A stretch of 64,000 nucleotides of DNA from Pithys albifrons albifrons (taxonomy: Eukaryota; Chordata; Aves; Passeriformes; Thamnophilidae), in the NCBI RefSeq assembly GCF_047495875.1, contig NC_092459.1, positions 96,629,560-96,693,559 on the forward strand. The letters run 5' to 3'. A model generated the notes under the pieces. It made no database searches. It was not told where the DNA came from and was given only the letters and a program-made list of their open reading frames with translations. Position 1 is the stretch's first letter; every line of letters starts with the position of its first letter. The position numbers and the translations under genes were made by a program. Below, piece by piece: positions 37,805-50,580 of this stretch.

Positions 37805-39422
37805 AAGAGACACAATTGTGATAAAGACTATATGCCCATGTACAATTTCTATTTACTTTGTCAGAGACCTCTGTTTTGAGATTTATGGATTGGAGAAATC
37901 CCAGGTCAGACATGAGCACAGTTGACAGAGCAAGATACTGCTCTAACTGTCCTTATAGTGTCCATCCTGTGGGAACACATGGGCTTTCATTTCCCAATAA
38001 CATCAGCCAGATACATCCATTTTAACCTATTCATTTGGCTAAAAAGAAAAAACATTCTCTTGCTGCATTTGATTGTTGTACCTTTGCCTTTATTTCCAAG
38101 TTAATCCTTACTTACGGTTATTGTCCCCAGTATCTTATTTCTCAGGACACGAACAGGCTGGCTGAAGTTATATCTCCATTTTATATGAGGGCAAAAAAAT
38201 CTCTCTTGTAGTCCTCTACCCATACCCATAAAACAACACATAAAACTGCCTTAAAAGAGTCAAGCAGCAGACTTACCTCCTGTACCTCAGATGTTTTCAG
38301 AGAGGCAAAGCAAATGAGCAAGACAGGCCTCAGAAGCTTGCCCCGAAAATAAGACCTCTCACTTTTATGAGGGTTCCAAACCCATCTCAGAAGCTGCACA
38401 TCACTGGCACTGATGTGAAGCCCAAAGCCTGACAGGCACTCGCAGACCCCGATGCACAGAGCCACTGTGAGTATTGGGAACCAATGGTAAGCATGAGAGA
38501 CCAAATTTCCTCCTATGTGCAAACTCAAGATTCAATTTTCTGCAAGGTTACCCCCAATAATTAAAAGGTTCTGTAATTTACCCTTAAAAGCCAGTCACGA
38601 TGGGATCCATCAGGATCGATCTGTTATCTTTACCTCTGCACATACAGTGTGTGTGTGCCTTTCCTATGCAATACAGTTTACCAAATGAATGCTGGCAATA
38701 TTTTCCACTAATTGCAAGAGTTACTAAACTGAACCTTAACTAAAATTAAGTTGACTATTAAAAGCTCAATGAGTAACCCAGCAAACGGAAGCACTGTGCA
38801 TAGGATTTAGCAAGCACGCAAGTGATCTGGCAACCACCAAGCCACAATACTTGCTGAACTTCCTATAACTAAAATTGGTTCCATACAATAGTCATACATT
38901 CATGGTGCATGAAGAATTAATGCTCACAATGTTTGTATGTATTAAAATGCCAAAATAAATGTGTAATAATTCAAGCACGCTATTCTGAAAACTCAAAGTT
39001 AGTGGATTGAAAGTTACAGGTTAATCTACAACAGACACTCTCCACTAAAATAACAGATCTCCCTGTATCAGTTTTAAAAATATATGAATAATATTCTTAG
39101 CTATTAAGGTGTTATCATAGACAGTCCTACAAATTTTAGCTACCTCAATAAAAACACTTCCAGGATTTGTAAGAAACAGACATTGTTATTACATGTTTAC
39201 TCACTATATATATGTGTTTCATGATTGCAGTTTCTAAATTTACAAATACATCTTTTTTATGTTTGTCCAGTTTCTAGGCTATACCTCTATACAAATATGT
39301 TCTACATTTTGCTTTATGTACATAAATTAAAAGCAGCAAGAAATAATATTAAGACTGCACACAGTCTAGCTATCTTTGACAAACTCAAAAACTAGAAATT
39401 CCCTCAGAAAAAGTTCTCTCAC
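37805..39422. other. Non-coding stretch, nothing identified
   Basis: One 115-codon minus frame (38181-38528) is not recognised. A short (TG)n lies near 38648. The rest is AT-rich without known repeats. Confidence 0.5.
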
Positions 39423-39525
39423 GGGAAAAATAAAAACAAAGAAAGAGAAAAATAAAAACAAAAAAAGAGAAAAATAAGAACAAAAAAAGAGAAAAATAAA
39501 AACAAAAAAAGAGAAAAATAAAAAC
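39423..39525. repeat. 22-bp A-rich minisatellite, about 4.7 copies
   Basis: The unit GAGAAAAATAAAAACAAAAAAA repeats with exact 22-bp spacing, with GAGA starts at 39445, 39467, 39489 and 39511. A diverged first copy begins at 39423 and a partial copy ends in TAAAAAC. Copies differ by single A/G changes only. Its minus strand produces a Phe/Leu-rich frame that should not be read as a membrane protein. Confidence 0.93.
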
Positions 39526-40679
39526 ATTCTTATTGATTCATGTGGACAAAAGGTACTTTTGCACAAAAAGACAGTATGATTCAGAAGAAAATTTACAAGA
39601 TTTCCTAAATACTGTCCCCATTGAAAAAATCCAATTATTTTAAAAAACAAAAGGTCAAAGTGGACATATGCAGAGTTATGTGAAAAAGTTATTGATGAAA
39701 GAGTATTTGCTGATAAGAATGCATCTATTTGAAATAGGATAGCATTTGGGACTATTCGAACAAAAGTCTACAGAAAACTGATAAATCAAGGACCTGAGCA
39801 GGATTTAAACAAACAACAGACATAGCTGAGAACACATGAAATGCCACGAGTACAGCTGAGAAATAAGTGATGGCACAGGACCACTTACTCAGCTACTAAC
39901 AAGACATTATTTGCTTTGGCCTCTGTAGAGCAAGACAGCTATCAATCCTTCCACAGCTCCAGAAAGGCTTGGAACTGAAGCCTTGAAAAAAGTGGTTATT
40001 ATTTCTAGGTGTACACATAGAACACCCCAATAATTCTGGCTCTCAAAAATCAAAACTCCCACCATGTATCACAGTCTGGTGAAACCCTAAGTGACTTCTT
40101 GCAGAAGAGTTCTTCCTCCAAATACTGCTGTTACAATACACCAGGGCCTGGATTCTCCAAGAAACCCTCTAGGAGCAATAATAGTTTTGGATGCCAGCAC
40201 CCAGCTTTCAAGTGCTCTGCCTGTGAGATGGAGCCCTCAGCCCTGCTAGTTACTCCTGTGTCTTGTGCAGTGCCTGCTGACCCAGGAGCAGCCACTGCTG
40301 AGCAAGAACAGCCCAGTACTGACAGTAGGAGACACCAAAGGCCACACTCACCTGTAGTCCCACTTCTTCTTCTCAAGGACTTGCATTTTTAAGCAGAAAT
40401 ACTCAATTTTTTTTTTTAGTTTTGATACCTTTTTCATGGTTTTCAGGCTGCTTCTGAAAGAAACCTGCTGGAGGGTCCTTTCTTTCAAGGGCATAGCTGG
40501 AGAAAGTGAGATATATCACACACAGAAATCCACCATTTTGCAAAGAGTTTGCTCTTTCTGAAGTCTGCTGGGATGTGAGGGGAAAGATGGGAGCAGAGAG
40601 GCTCAACCTTGTCAGGATGGAAGTGCTTGAGAACATCCAAAGCAGATCTCTGGCCACCTGGGAAAGCTGGATATTGAAA
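39526..40679. other. Non-coding stretch, nothing identified
   Basis: A GC-richer patch at 40.14-40.38 kb carries frames of 97 (plus) and 81 (minus) codons on opposite strands, unrecognised. A T-run lies at about 40409-40419. Confidence 0.5.
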
Positions 40680-40840
40680 ACGTAGGCACTCACACAGGTT
40701 AGGCAACTTCTAAGGTTAGGTGGCAGTTCAGTGGGGATATTGAGGATCTCAGTTTGGGCTTTCAATGCCTAAATCCCACTTAAGTCCCACTTAAGGCATC
40801 TAATCCTTTTGTGGATCTGGGCCTAAAGCCTTGCCAGGCA
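40680..40840. repeat. Ancient amniote repeat remnant (CR1/L3-like)
   Basis: It has GGTTAGGCAACTTCTAAGG, ATGCCTAAATCCCACTTAAG, GGCATCTAATCCTTTTGTGG and ATCTGGGCCTAAAG in order. These match the style of an old reptile/bird interspersed repeat whose fresh copies read '...GCCTAAATCCCATTG...GCACCTAAATACCTTTGTGGATCTGGGCC'. A local duplication of TCCCACTTAAG occurs within it. Confidence 0.45.
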
Positions 40841-43774
40841 GAAGAGAGTCTATGCATGCAAAAACTGATGGTCAGTGACAGTCTGGTTCTGTTAAAACTA
40901 AACTAAACAGAGAACGACCTTATTTTGTACAAAGGAATAATGCAGAATAATCAAAGACACGTTCTAGTCACGCAAAGTTAATGGAAAGTTAATGCAGCTG
41001 ATACAGATCACAGTCCTGTCTTTAGACCCTGTGACAGTTTTGCTGACCTGGAGAACATTATAACCCATAAATCATAGGTCTTCAATAGCCCATAGGAAGA
41101 CGTACATTTGGAAATGTTCAAAAGAAAAAATTACTATAGGAGTCCTCAAAAAAACACCTCACCAACATCAGCTTCAAGAGGTGAAACTACAAAGGAGTAA
41201 AAATTTATAAAACACTGTAATGTTTAAAAAGAGTTACTAATTCAAAGAACAATATTCGGCTATTCAATGACCAACTGGTTTGCCATGCTCAATGGAATTA
41301 AGTAGTTTCAGTCCAGTTCTTGATAGCCAGGAGTCTGCCTGGCAAAAACTACCGATTTATTTCTCACTTACCTGCAGTGCTGTTGGCAGTCTCAGCCATG
41401 AGGTAAAGTGTGAGAACACGTGGATAACAGTTTACCCTATACTGCCTACACCTTCTATCTCCGTATCACAAATGCATTTTTAATTTTTTAAAAGGTGCCT
41501 GTACTTGCCTCATTTGAATTCAGTTGACAGGACTGTGAATATGATATTTGCTTATACAAATTATCTAATTGACAAAAGTGGTCTTGGCATAAAAGTAGAT
41601 CAGAATTACAATAATAAAATACAATTTATTGTTATTATTCTATATCACTGTTATTAAAAGCAAAATATCATGAATTATTACTAATTATTTTAATGGTAAA
41701 TATTTCTGCCAGAACCCAGCTATGCACTGCAACATTCATCTGACTGCAAAAAATGAGATTCCTCCATGGTTAAAACACCGAGTTCTCCATTTTGCAGATC
41801 CAAATACATCTTTACAGAGCTCTGCTTCACATGAAAATTCTCCTGCAGCTGCCCATCAACCAGCACCCAAACTTTATAAACCAGGAGAAAAACAAAGGGA
41901 TCTGCCTCCCAGTTCTTCCTATCTGCAGATGGGCAAAGGGATCTGGCAGCTCACTCCCTAACTCTTGCAAGTTTTGCATTACAAAATCAGTATTTGATAC
42001 AAAATACAAGAGACTAGAATAAGCACATATGTCACAGATCATAAAGATGCCAAGGATACTTTAAGCAAAGGAAAATTGCCTGTTGTCCCATGTCCGTGAA
42101 GTCCATGGGGTCATGGTGAACTCCTTCCTTCCTGAACACTGCATTATTCCTCCAGATTGAAACTTGGTTTCTTCTGCCAGGCTCAACGATTCAAATAGCC
42201 CCCATCTGGTTCTCAAGGAGTGTAGGAATTAACAATGCTTCATAATCAGCTAATGGTGAGGAGGCCAGTGTGTGGCTTCCTCAATTTATCTGCATATTGG
42301 TCTCGAGTCTCACTGTGCTTTCACCTGCAGTCTACTTTTGGTTCTGGATTCTTTCCAGGATAAAGACGCAAAGTCAAGGTGGTATCTTTCCTGTCCAGCC
42401 ACCTCCTTCTTTTTGGTAAAATTTTAATATACTTACAGGTCTGGTCTACAGGAGTACCGCAATACACTCTTGACACTGACAAAGTCAAACAACAGAAAAT
42501 ATTTTGCAATTTGGCAATTTTCCCCCCAAATTGCTCCTGTTTAAATGCTTTCCTTTTAATTCTCAAAAATACTTCTTTTCAGTAGAATTCAGTCTATTTT
42601 TGCCTGCTGTTAATCTATGCATAAGATAAATCTTACTCTCCCGACTCACACAAGCAATTGCCTCCTCGGTCTGGCAAGGCAGCTCAGAAGAATAGGGAAA
42701 GCAGGATTTGTCCTGTATCTACCACGCATTTTGGTGGCAACCTGTTCTTGACTGAGACTGGCCAGCTGTAAGAGATTGATGAGAATTGTCTGAAATACTT
42801 CTGGTTGAAAAATATATAAATCATAATTACTGGTAAGACAACACAGATGTATCTGACATGTATGAAATAAAGAAATAACCTAGAAAAATAGAAATTACCA
42901 AAGTTCTTGTCTAGGACTTTTATAATCAGTTTTCCAAAATACATAAATACTATGACAGATAAATAGACAAAACAGTAAGTCAGTATACTGCAAGGTGATG
43001 GTGTTGTCTAGAGAACAGTAAGGGTTAATTTTTTTGAAGAGGTTTAGGGGGCCATGAGAGTTGTGAATTTAGAATCACACCAATTTGAATTATTATATTA
43101 AGTAATGCACAAAGTTAATTTTGTCTGCATTTCTTACTGACCACTATTTCTATTCCAGGTCCCTCCTTACAGTGGACAAGTACACCAGGGAAGTAGCACC
43201 CAGGAAAAAATTAAAGGAAAAACATTAGTGGAATGAAGCAGGCTTTGGGGAGAGACCCCTTTACACGAGAAAGTGCTTAAGAAGGGAGATTGGTGCTTGT
43301 AGCTAAGGGGACATAGAGAGGTTTGGTGAGCGCATGCCCAGGGAGGAGGATTTGGTTATGGTTAGAATTTGTGAGTGACAGCCATGTGACAGCTGGGAGT
43401 CAGCAAAGATTTTGTAGGGATGGAAATTCCTGAGACAGGACACACGACTGCTCATGCGATCTGCATGTGCCTATCATCATGCTATATTATAATAGCTGAC
43501 ACTGTGGTTTACCAGTTTTCCAAAAGAGAGGTTATAAATTAGGAAGAGGATTTGAGGAATGGTGGATTAGAAATGAAAGTAATAACATTTAAAAACAAAG
43601 GGATAAATATAACTTGTTTTCATGTTATTGAAACAAGCAAACAAAATTCTTCAACAAAAACATGCAACACCAGTGAAACTTGCAATTCCATTATTTATCT
43701 TCAGTGACAAGAATGTCCTTAGAATACAATTTTTTTGTTACTAATTTATCTAGACAGGCCTCAGTCTTACAAGC
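40841..43774. other. Non-coding stretch, nothing identified
   Basis: There are short frames only. At 43147-43160 a TTTCTATTCCAG acceptor-like string precedes a GC-richer segment to about 43.5 kb, but no matching donor or known exon was recognised. Confidence 0.45.
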
Positions 43775-43865
43775 ACACTTAATTGTCACTATATGAATAA
43801 TCCCACTGATTAGAGCTACTCCTACACTTTCAGGATCAGGGCCTAAGTCACAATGTGCAATTAAG
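43775..43865. repeat. Ancient amniote repeat remnant
   Basis: TATGAATAATCCCACTGATT, then GAGCTACTCCTACACTTTCAGG and ATCAGGGCCTAAGTC, resembles old amniote copies reading 'GTGAATAGTCCCATTGACTTCAATGGGACTACTC...GTGTCAGAATCAGGGCC'. It is diverged; family assignment is from memory. Confidence 0.4.
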
Positions 43866-46800
43866 CAGAGACTTTTCCAAAGAACTGTTTCATTTGCCCT
43901 TCTGCAGGTCTTACACAAATGTGAAGCTAGTGGAGATGTGCAATTTAAATCAAACCTGAAAAACTGAAATACTTTCCCTTTAACAGTGAATTCAAGCCAA
44001 TACAGTATCACATGACCTTTACCGTAATTTCTATTAAAATCATTTCATGTCTGGTTGCTTCTGCTATCCTGGCTCATTTGTATTGTTTACAACAAGTCAT
44101 TGCTCTCGACAGTTAGTGGTGGCTGAATCCATGGTTACCAGTTTTTACATTCACTGCTTAAATGGAATGCAGCTCTTCAGTGGGGTTTCATGGAGAAAGC
44201 TCACAAGAAACCACAATCCAGCTATCAATCAGGCTAACCTGGGAGAAATTAATCTGATAAATAGAAGTGTCATGTATGAAAAATTTACTGAAAAGGAGCT
44301 CAGGGCTTGTACTAGTTGCAGTCGCAAAAGTGGACACGTTTGGGTCAGACTTGGTACACAGAAGACTTAGGTTATGAGGTCTATGTCTGACATTCATCCA
44401 TGTTGTGCCTTCTCTGGCGCTCTCTGCTAATAGAACTATACTGTTCAAGGCTTTAAAAAAAATAAAAATCTCAAACACTTATTTTACCAGACATGTGCTT
44501 AGAATATAAATAGTGCTTAAATACAGGTTTAACCAGACTGCAGTCCCGGCAAAGTAACTTAAACAGACACAGACAAGATAGTAAAACACAAAATAGACAG
44601 CCTTGAGTAGAATCCAATTAAGACAAAATCCACCCCAAACAGCGCAACATTGTTAATGACTAAATTAAGCCTGCAAACAAATATACTTTATTACCACCTA
44701 AGAACAATACGCACTAACTCTGTTTGCTCTGTTATTTATAGTTTGGCGTAGGGTGGGGTTGCCAAAATCAAAAAGCAAAGCAAAAACTTATGTGCTAGAT
44801 AGACTCCCAAAATCCTTTAAAAATGCTTAAAAACATAAGAAAAGTTCTCTACAGTTCTATGGCTACAATATTTGTCCCACAAGCTACATGACAGCAACAA
44901 ATAGTTAAATGAAACATATTACTACTAGCTCATCTACTGCAAAGTCACTGTATCAGAAGCCCGAATTGATTTGTTTCCTCAGAACAAATTGAAAATGAAT
45001 GTAACATAACATCCAAAAAAAAACATCCCTCCTGCCCTACTAATCGGATATCTTATAATGGTTGATTGCAGCTTTGCACCATGCTATTGTTGCCTATATC
45101 ATACATACTTACAGGTTCTGGGTTCTTCCAAGAGTTTGGTGCAGTTTCAAGGACAAATGTCTTAAGGAAGTCTTTCTACTGTGCAGCAGTGATCCTAGCT
45201 CTGATCTCATTACATGAGCAAAGTGCTACAGCTGACAATAAAAAGGAAACTTCCTGCGTGAAGAAGAAATCTTGGAAAGTCTCAGGGTTAAAAAGGCTGC
45301 TTAAATGTGCTGCTTGATTTGCTCCCTAGTTGTGTATACACAGTAGCAGCTGATCTCTGTTTGCAGCCCTGCAGAAAGAAACCTTTGCTGAAAACCAATG
45401 GCATCACATTTCAGTGGAGCTACTGCCAGGCTCTGGAGAGTAAAACAACCTTTGACAACTTCACCTAGTTCAAATCACCGGCATTTGCTGCATGTCCTGC
45501 AGGACTTTTGAAATTGTATATTTTCTGTATTATTTTTATTTAATGCCACTCTGAACTCCTGCATCCTAGGCAATTGTGATAAAAGCAGAAGTCTCCCTCA
45601 GTGTAATAGGAGGTTCTGACTGTGTCAGGACTGTGAGCTGCAGAATTCGCCACAATATCTTTTGCTTTGTCTTGATTGTGGCATTTGCAGATGAGAAGCT
45701 GTTAGCTGCGCTCAAAAGCATTTTCTGCCTTAGAATTGCTAAATTAAGTGCAACAGGCATCCTGTTTATCCTAAATTAATCCTGAGCCTGCCTTGCATCA
45801 GTCACGCACTTCTCAGTGCTTTATTTCTGATACAGAGTACAGGTCAAAAGATTTTGGGAGTGAGAGGGGGCTGGTTCTTTCATTTAATATCTTATCTAGA
45901 AGCCTGGTCTAGCCTGGTCCCTGTTGGACTAAAACTGTAGAGCACAATGTCCAAAATTCACCAAAGTCTGGTATTCTGACCAAAGTCCCAATATGATTCC
46001 AAATATCTGTCAGTGCTCCCTTAGCTCCTGCCTCAGCTTGCCAGAAGCAAATCAGGGATGGGCAGAACCTACATCAGCTTCTGAGGTTCTTAGGGCTGTC
46101 CAAGCAAACTACGGAGACCAGAAAAGCAACATTTTAAAAGAATACATCTGCTAGTGCTATTTCAACTTTTAACTGGGAAGCAACACTCCAAACACATCCT
46201 CACATTTGATGTTAAAGAATTATCAATAATTTATTCATATTTAGTTGTTTCACCATTTAGCCCAGGGTGATTCTCCAAAGAGTAGCTGGGTCCACACATT
46301 TCCCTGGCAGAGAGTCAGAGCATGACCACAGAGCTTGCATACTGCTTTCCAAACAGGACCTACTTCTCTCTCCAGGATAACCAGAAAGCCTCAGAAACAA
46401 AATTTGGATCCCCTATTAAAAGTCCACCACTGCAGTTTGGTTAGGAGGAGTTAAGGTTTTTTCCTGGGCACTTGTAAAACAGATTATTCATCACCCTCTA
46501 ATCCCCTCGGGCACTATGACTATTCTAGCTACTAGTATATTGCATGTTATTTCTTTAATATTTTGAACTTTATTCCAAAGGGCAGAAAGCAAAACTGACA
46601 GCACATCAAGACAGCATGCTCTATGAGTCAAACAGCAAAATAATTGAGATCCTGTGCACACACAACATCCCAGTCTGTGTACACACATTGCACACGTGCA
46701 CGCTTACTCATTCACAGGCACAAACAAGTGTCAGGGTTTGTGGCCCAATTTTCAGAGATACTTATAGTTCACATCTTTGCCTCCCTTCAATTAAAAAAAA

Positions 46801-49800
46801 AATAAGGGCAAGCAAAATCATTTTTATAAAAGGTAGGCATCATTTATAGCAGGGTAACCATATTGATTCAACATGCACTTCTACCTTTGGGAGAAGGATC
46901 CCTGGACTGTGTCACACTTGAGAAATGAACGTATGTGGTGGCATCAGCAGGTTTAATCTTTCTCTTCTCCCTCAACAGACAGGCAAGGCAGGGACTCTCA
47001 ATCCTGGCTACGAGGCTGGGCTCCCTGTCTGTCTGTGTCACCTCCAACACTTCACCTCACCTTTCTGTGCCGAAGCTGGCACCATCACATTTAATGCATG
47101 TTGCAAAAGCACAGCTTCTGTCCCTTGGTTGCCCAAGATGTGCGAAAGGGATTGCATGTTGGAGAAAAGGACTAAAACTTGAGGTTGGGCATCCTGCTTC
47201 CAGATGTGTCTTAAGAAGGGCTGTGACCTTGAACTGCCTGCTCTCTGTGCTCCAGTGCCCAGCCTGCTGCCTAGACTTCACATAGTTCACTCACAACATT
47301 TGTCCATCTGGTCCCTTTTGACTGTAGTATGGCAGGAAAGGTTTTTTTCTGTTAGAAATTCAGCACAGAGTAAAACAAGTTCTTTTTGCCAGGTGGAACT
47401 CGAGCACTAATTTAAGACAAGCAAAAAAATAAATCCCCATGGAAGCAGGAATTTCAGTGAATGAAGTTTTCACCTCAAGAGCCTCCAAATACCCAAGTAT
47501 CAGCACACAAAGGCTGAGATTTCTGAATGTGGCATGAGAGCACAGTAATCTGACTGTACCCAGCAGTCCTACCCCACACAGACCCAATGGTACTTGCCAC
47601 GGCTGGAGGATGTCCACTCCCAGTTAGACTGCACCTCTTCTTAGCTCTCCCCTGTAACTGTGCCCCACCTGTCACAGCTGGGTCAATACAGATCCAGGGA
47701 CACAGCTTCTTCAGCTACCTTCTTTTGTAAAAGTATACACAGGTCCCAAACATGGGGCAAATGGGAATTGTAAAATCTTTTTCCTCACAGTCTTCCCAGC
47801 TACACCTGAACCAGCAGCACTGTCTTCTCTTTTCTCTCCTTTCTCATTTTCTCACTGAATTTTGTTTTCACAGCATTGTATCCAGCAGGGAGAACAGTAA
47901 CAATTCAAAGCCTATTTTCCAACCTTCAGAGGGCAGGGTAAAGTAGCCTGGTTATTAAGGTAGGATGGCAAAGTGGTCATAGATGATGGGAAGTAAGACG
48001 TAGGAGAGAAGTGAAGGAGAGGCTGACCTTGAGCTTACATAATGTCAGTAGCTGTGGGTCTTCATCCCTTCTCCACCCATCGGCAGTGGAAAGGTGGCCC
48101 TTGGAAACCAACTGCACTGCCTGGTCTTCTGAAGTCTAAACTAGTACTGGTATCCAAGATGGGTCATGCCCAGTCTTCCTGACATCCATCAGTTGTAACA
48201 ATTTAGAAAGCTTGTTTAATTCATGCAGATCTTAAAATTCAAAGATATCATCAAGAGGAAGTAATTTATGGCTAATACTACAATTAAAATAGAACAAATC
48301 CTCAGTTTTTCCATGAACATTTGTCGTATAGTTTAAAGCCCTGTCTCCAGGAGTCAAGTAATAGAAGACCAGCTTTCTCATTTAAAAAGAGATTTGTGGT
48401 TCTTGTAATTAAAGAGGAACAATCGAAGGTAACCACGATAAAAACAGAAGCACAGTGACACTTTTAAAAGTTCCACCTTTTAGCTAGTCTCAAAATTTCC
48501 AATAAGCAGTACCAGTTTTAATTACTGATCTCAGAAGCCAGTAGGAGTACACAGAGACTCCAAGAAACATATCCTGTTTTATTCAGACATTTAGGACTTT
48601 GTTTAAATATTAAGTCTGAAACTCTGTTCATCCAGACCTCTCTGATTCCTGCACAGGTCCATAATAAATGTGCATACCAGATTTGCTTCTTAACCTTTTA
48701 ATGCACACGGATCCTAATCAACACATGGAACACTTTCCTCATCCTCACACAATGAGTGGCTAGGCTCCCCCTCTTTGAAATTCCTCCATAAAAAATCCTC
48801 CACTTTTCATCTTTCCCTTTTCATCTATCTAGACTTTAAACCAAAACTAATATCATCATTGCCAACTGTATATGCCAAAACTAGTTGCTGTGCCGATTAG
48901 CAGCTCTGCACTACCCAATCATTCAGGATGCTCTGCCCCATTGTATTAAATATACTTGTATTTTCTTTTTTCACAACATTTTTGCCTTTTACTTGGTCTC
49001 TAAAGTATCCAGCATACTTCGAAATCAATATAAGTGATAATATAGACGTAAATACCACCATGGAGGAATCGCAATAAATTTGACATTGGGAATAATTCAT
49101 GCAAGGTATCCAGAGCTAGTTTAAATTCTTTCCCAATTTTAACTGAGGCTTAATAACCAGATGAACTTAAACGAAGGTGTACAACTTCATGCCATGCCGG
49201 TAAACCACTCTAACCAGGAAATAAATTTTCAGTGATTAAGTTGAATTGTTTGTACAAAATGCCAGCTTCAGCTTTTCACCCATACAAAATAGCTTGGAAA
49301 ATATATACTGCATGTGTTTATTATAGCTACAGTTGCTATGAACATCTATAAATCTCCAACAATTTCTTTGATTTATGTTCAAAAACATACAGGGCATGAA
49401 ATGATGCCTGCAACCTTACATTTCCCTCAAGAACATTATGGGGAGAAGATATATTCCAAAACATCATGTTAGATTCCTTGTTATGTCTTCTTTTTAAAAT
49501 AAATGTATGATAATCAATTACACATGCTTCAAAGCAACTGCCACTAGATTCCCCAACAGAGAAGCTGTTTGAGGAAAGTTCCGTTTTCTTTCCCCTAATG
49601 GTCGAGTTATAATAAGAGATCTTGCCTAGATATTAAAGGAAAAAAAATGTATTACAAAGGATAGGCCCTGCTCAACTTGTATATGCATGCACAGGTTTGT
49701 GCTTGCCTAGACTTGACTTAGAACAAGGTTTTCAGAGAAGTAACACCTCCACTGATCAACATGCTAAGAAAGGGATGTGTGTGTGAAGATCTTGCACCTA

Positions 49801-49916
49801 ATCTCCTTGCCATATATACTTGTAGTAATCCAGCTGATGTCAAGAGAATGACACAGATGATAAGTTAATGTATCAGGCTTGACTTCCCTTTCAACCTCAA
49901 TATGCAAAACATTCCT
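43866..49916. other. Non-coding stretch, nothing identified
   Basis: Six kilobases of AT-rich DNA. A CA-rich patch occurs at about 46656-46710. The 46.9-47.3 kb part is GC-richer, has an acceptor-like TTTCTCTTCTCCCTCAACAG near 46960 and three overlapping frames up to 116 codons, none recognised. No known repeat or RNA gene is seen. Confidence 0.45.
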
Positions 49917-50580
49917 TTAAGAAGTCCACCCTGCTGTAGCCTCCACTAGAAACAGAAACCTGGAGATGTTTAAGGGAATATCAATTAAGCTGAATGAGAG
50001 CTCTTCCATTAACACTGGTGCATGTAAGACTGGACTTTGCAGGTCTGCCTGAATTCCATGCAGAGGCTGAAGCGCATGTTTTCTCCAGGATGTTGAGGCT
50101 AGTGGGTTATATGCCACTAACAGGGGAGCATAATACGCATGGTATTTCCACAGTGTCATGGCCCTGGCAAAGGGACAAGGGCAGCATGGTGGCCCACGGT
50201 GGGAAGATTGGAGTGGCTGGGAATGTATACAGTGCATGACACACAGCATAGAAAAGGTCAGGATCTGCTGCTGCCCCTGCATCAGGTAGTCTGCGCTGCC
50301 TGCATCCCAAAAGGGAGCTCCCATTCCCTGTGTCCTGGGCATTTAGTTTAATGCCTTGGCTTACACTGCAAACTAAACAGCTTACACACAATATGGGAAA
50401 CTGGATTGGAAGGGACAAGCTCCTGTAAGGAGGACTGGCACCTACTGACACTGTATGTCTAGCAAATATGGAATAAGGTGGATCTGTGACTTGTTTCCAA
50501 TAAGATATGACCCTGTTTGTTCCTGCAAGAGCGCAAAATTTACATGGCAGATTGGGAGATGGAAATAAATTCTCACTCAT
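49917..50580 (-). other. Overlapping long minus-strand frames, probably not a gene
   Basis: Two minus-strand frames of 141 and 157 codons overlap each other in different frames (49917-50342 and 50107-50580). The larger is the longest frame outside the CpG island. Its Cys/Pro/Ser-rich translation has no domain or motif I recognise, and plus-strand frames of 70-81 codons run through it. It could be a decayed transposon or chance; I assign no function. Confidence 0.25.

Noticed and set aside
39366..39650. Phe/Leu-rich minus frame resembling a membrane protein
   Set aside because: It is the translation of the 22-bp A-rich minisatellite.
43147..43500. Exon candidate after TTTCTATTCCAG
   Set aside because: No open frame, donor or recognisable product. 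A single acceptor-like string is weak evidence.
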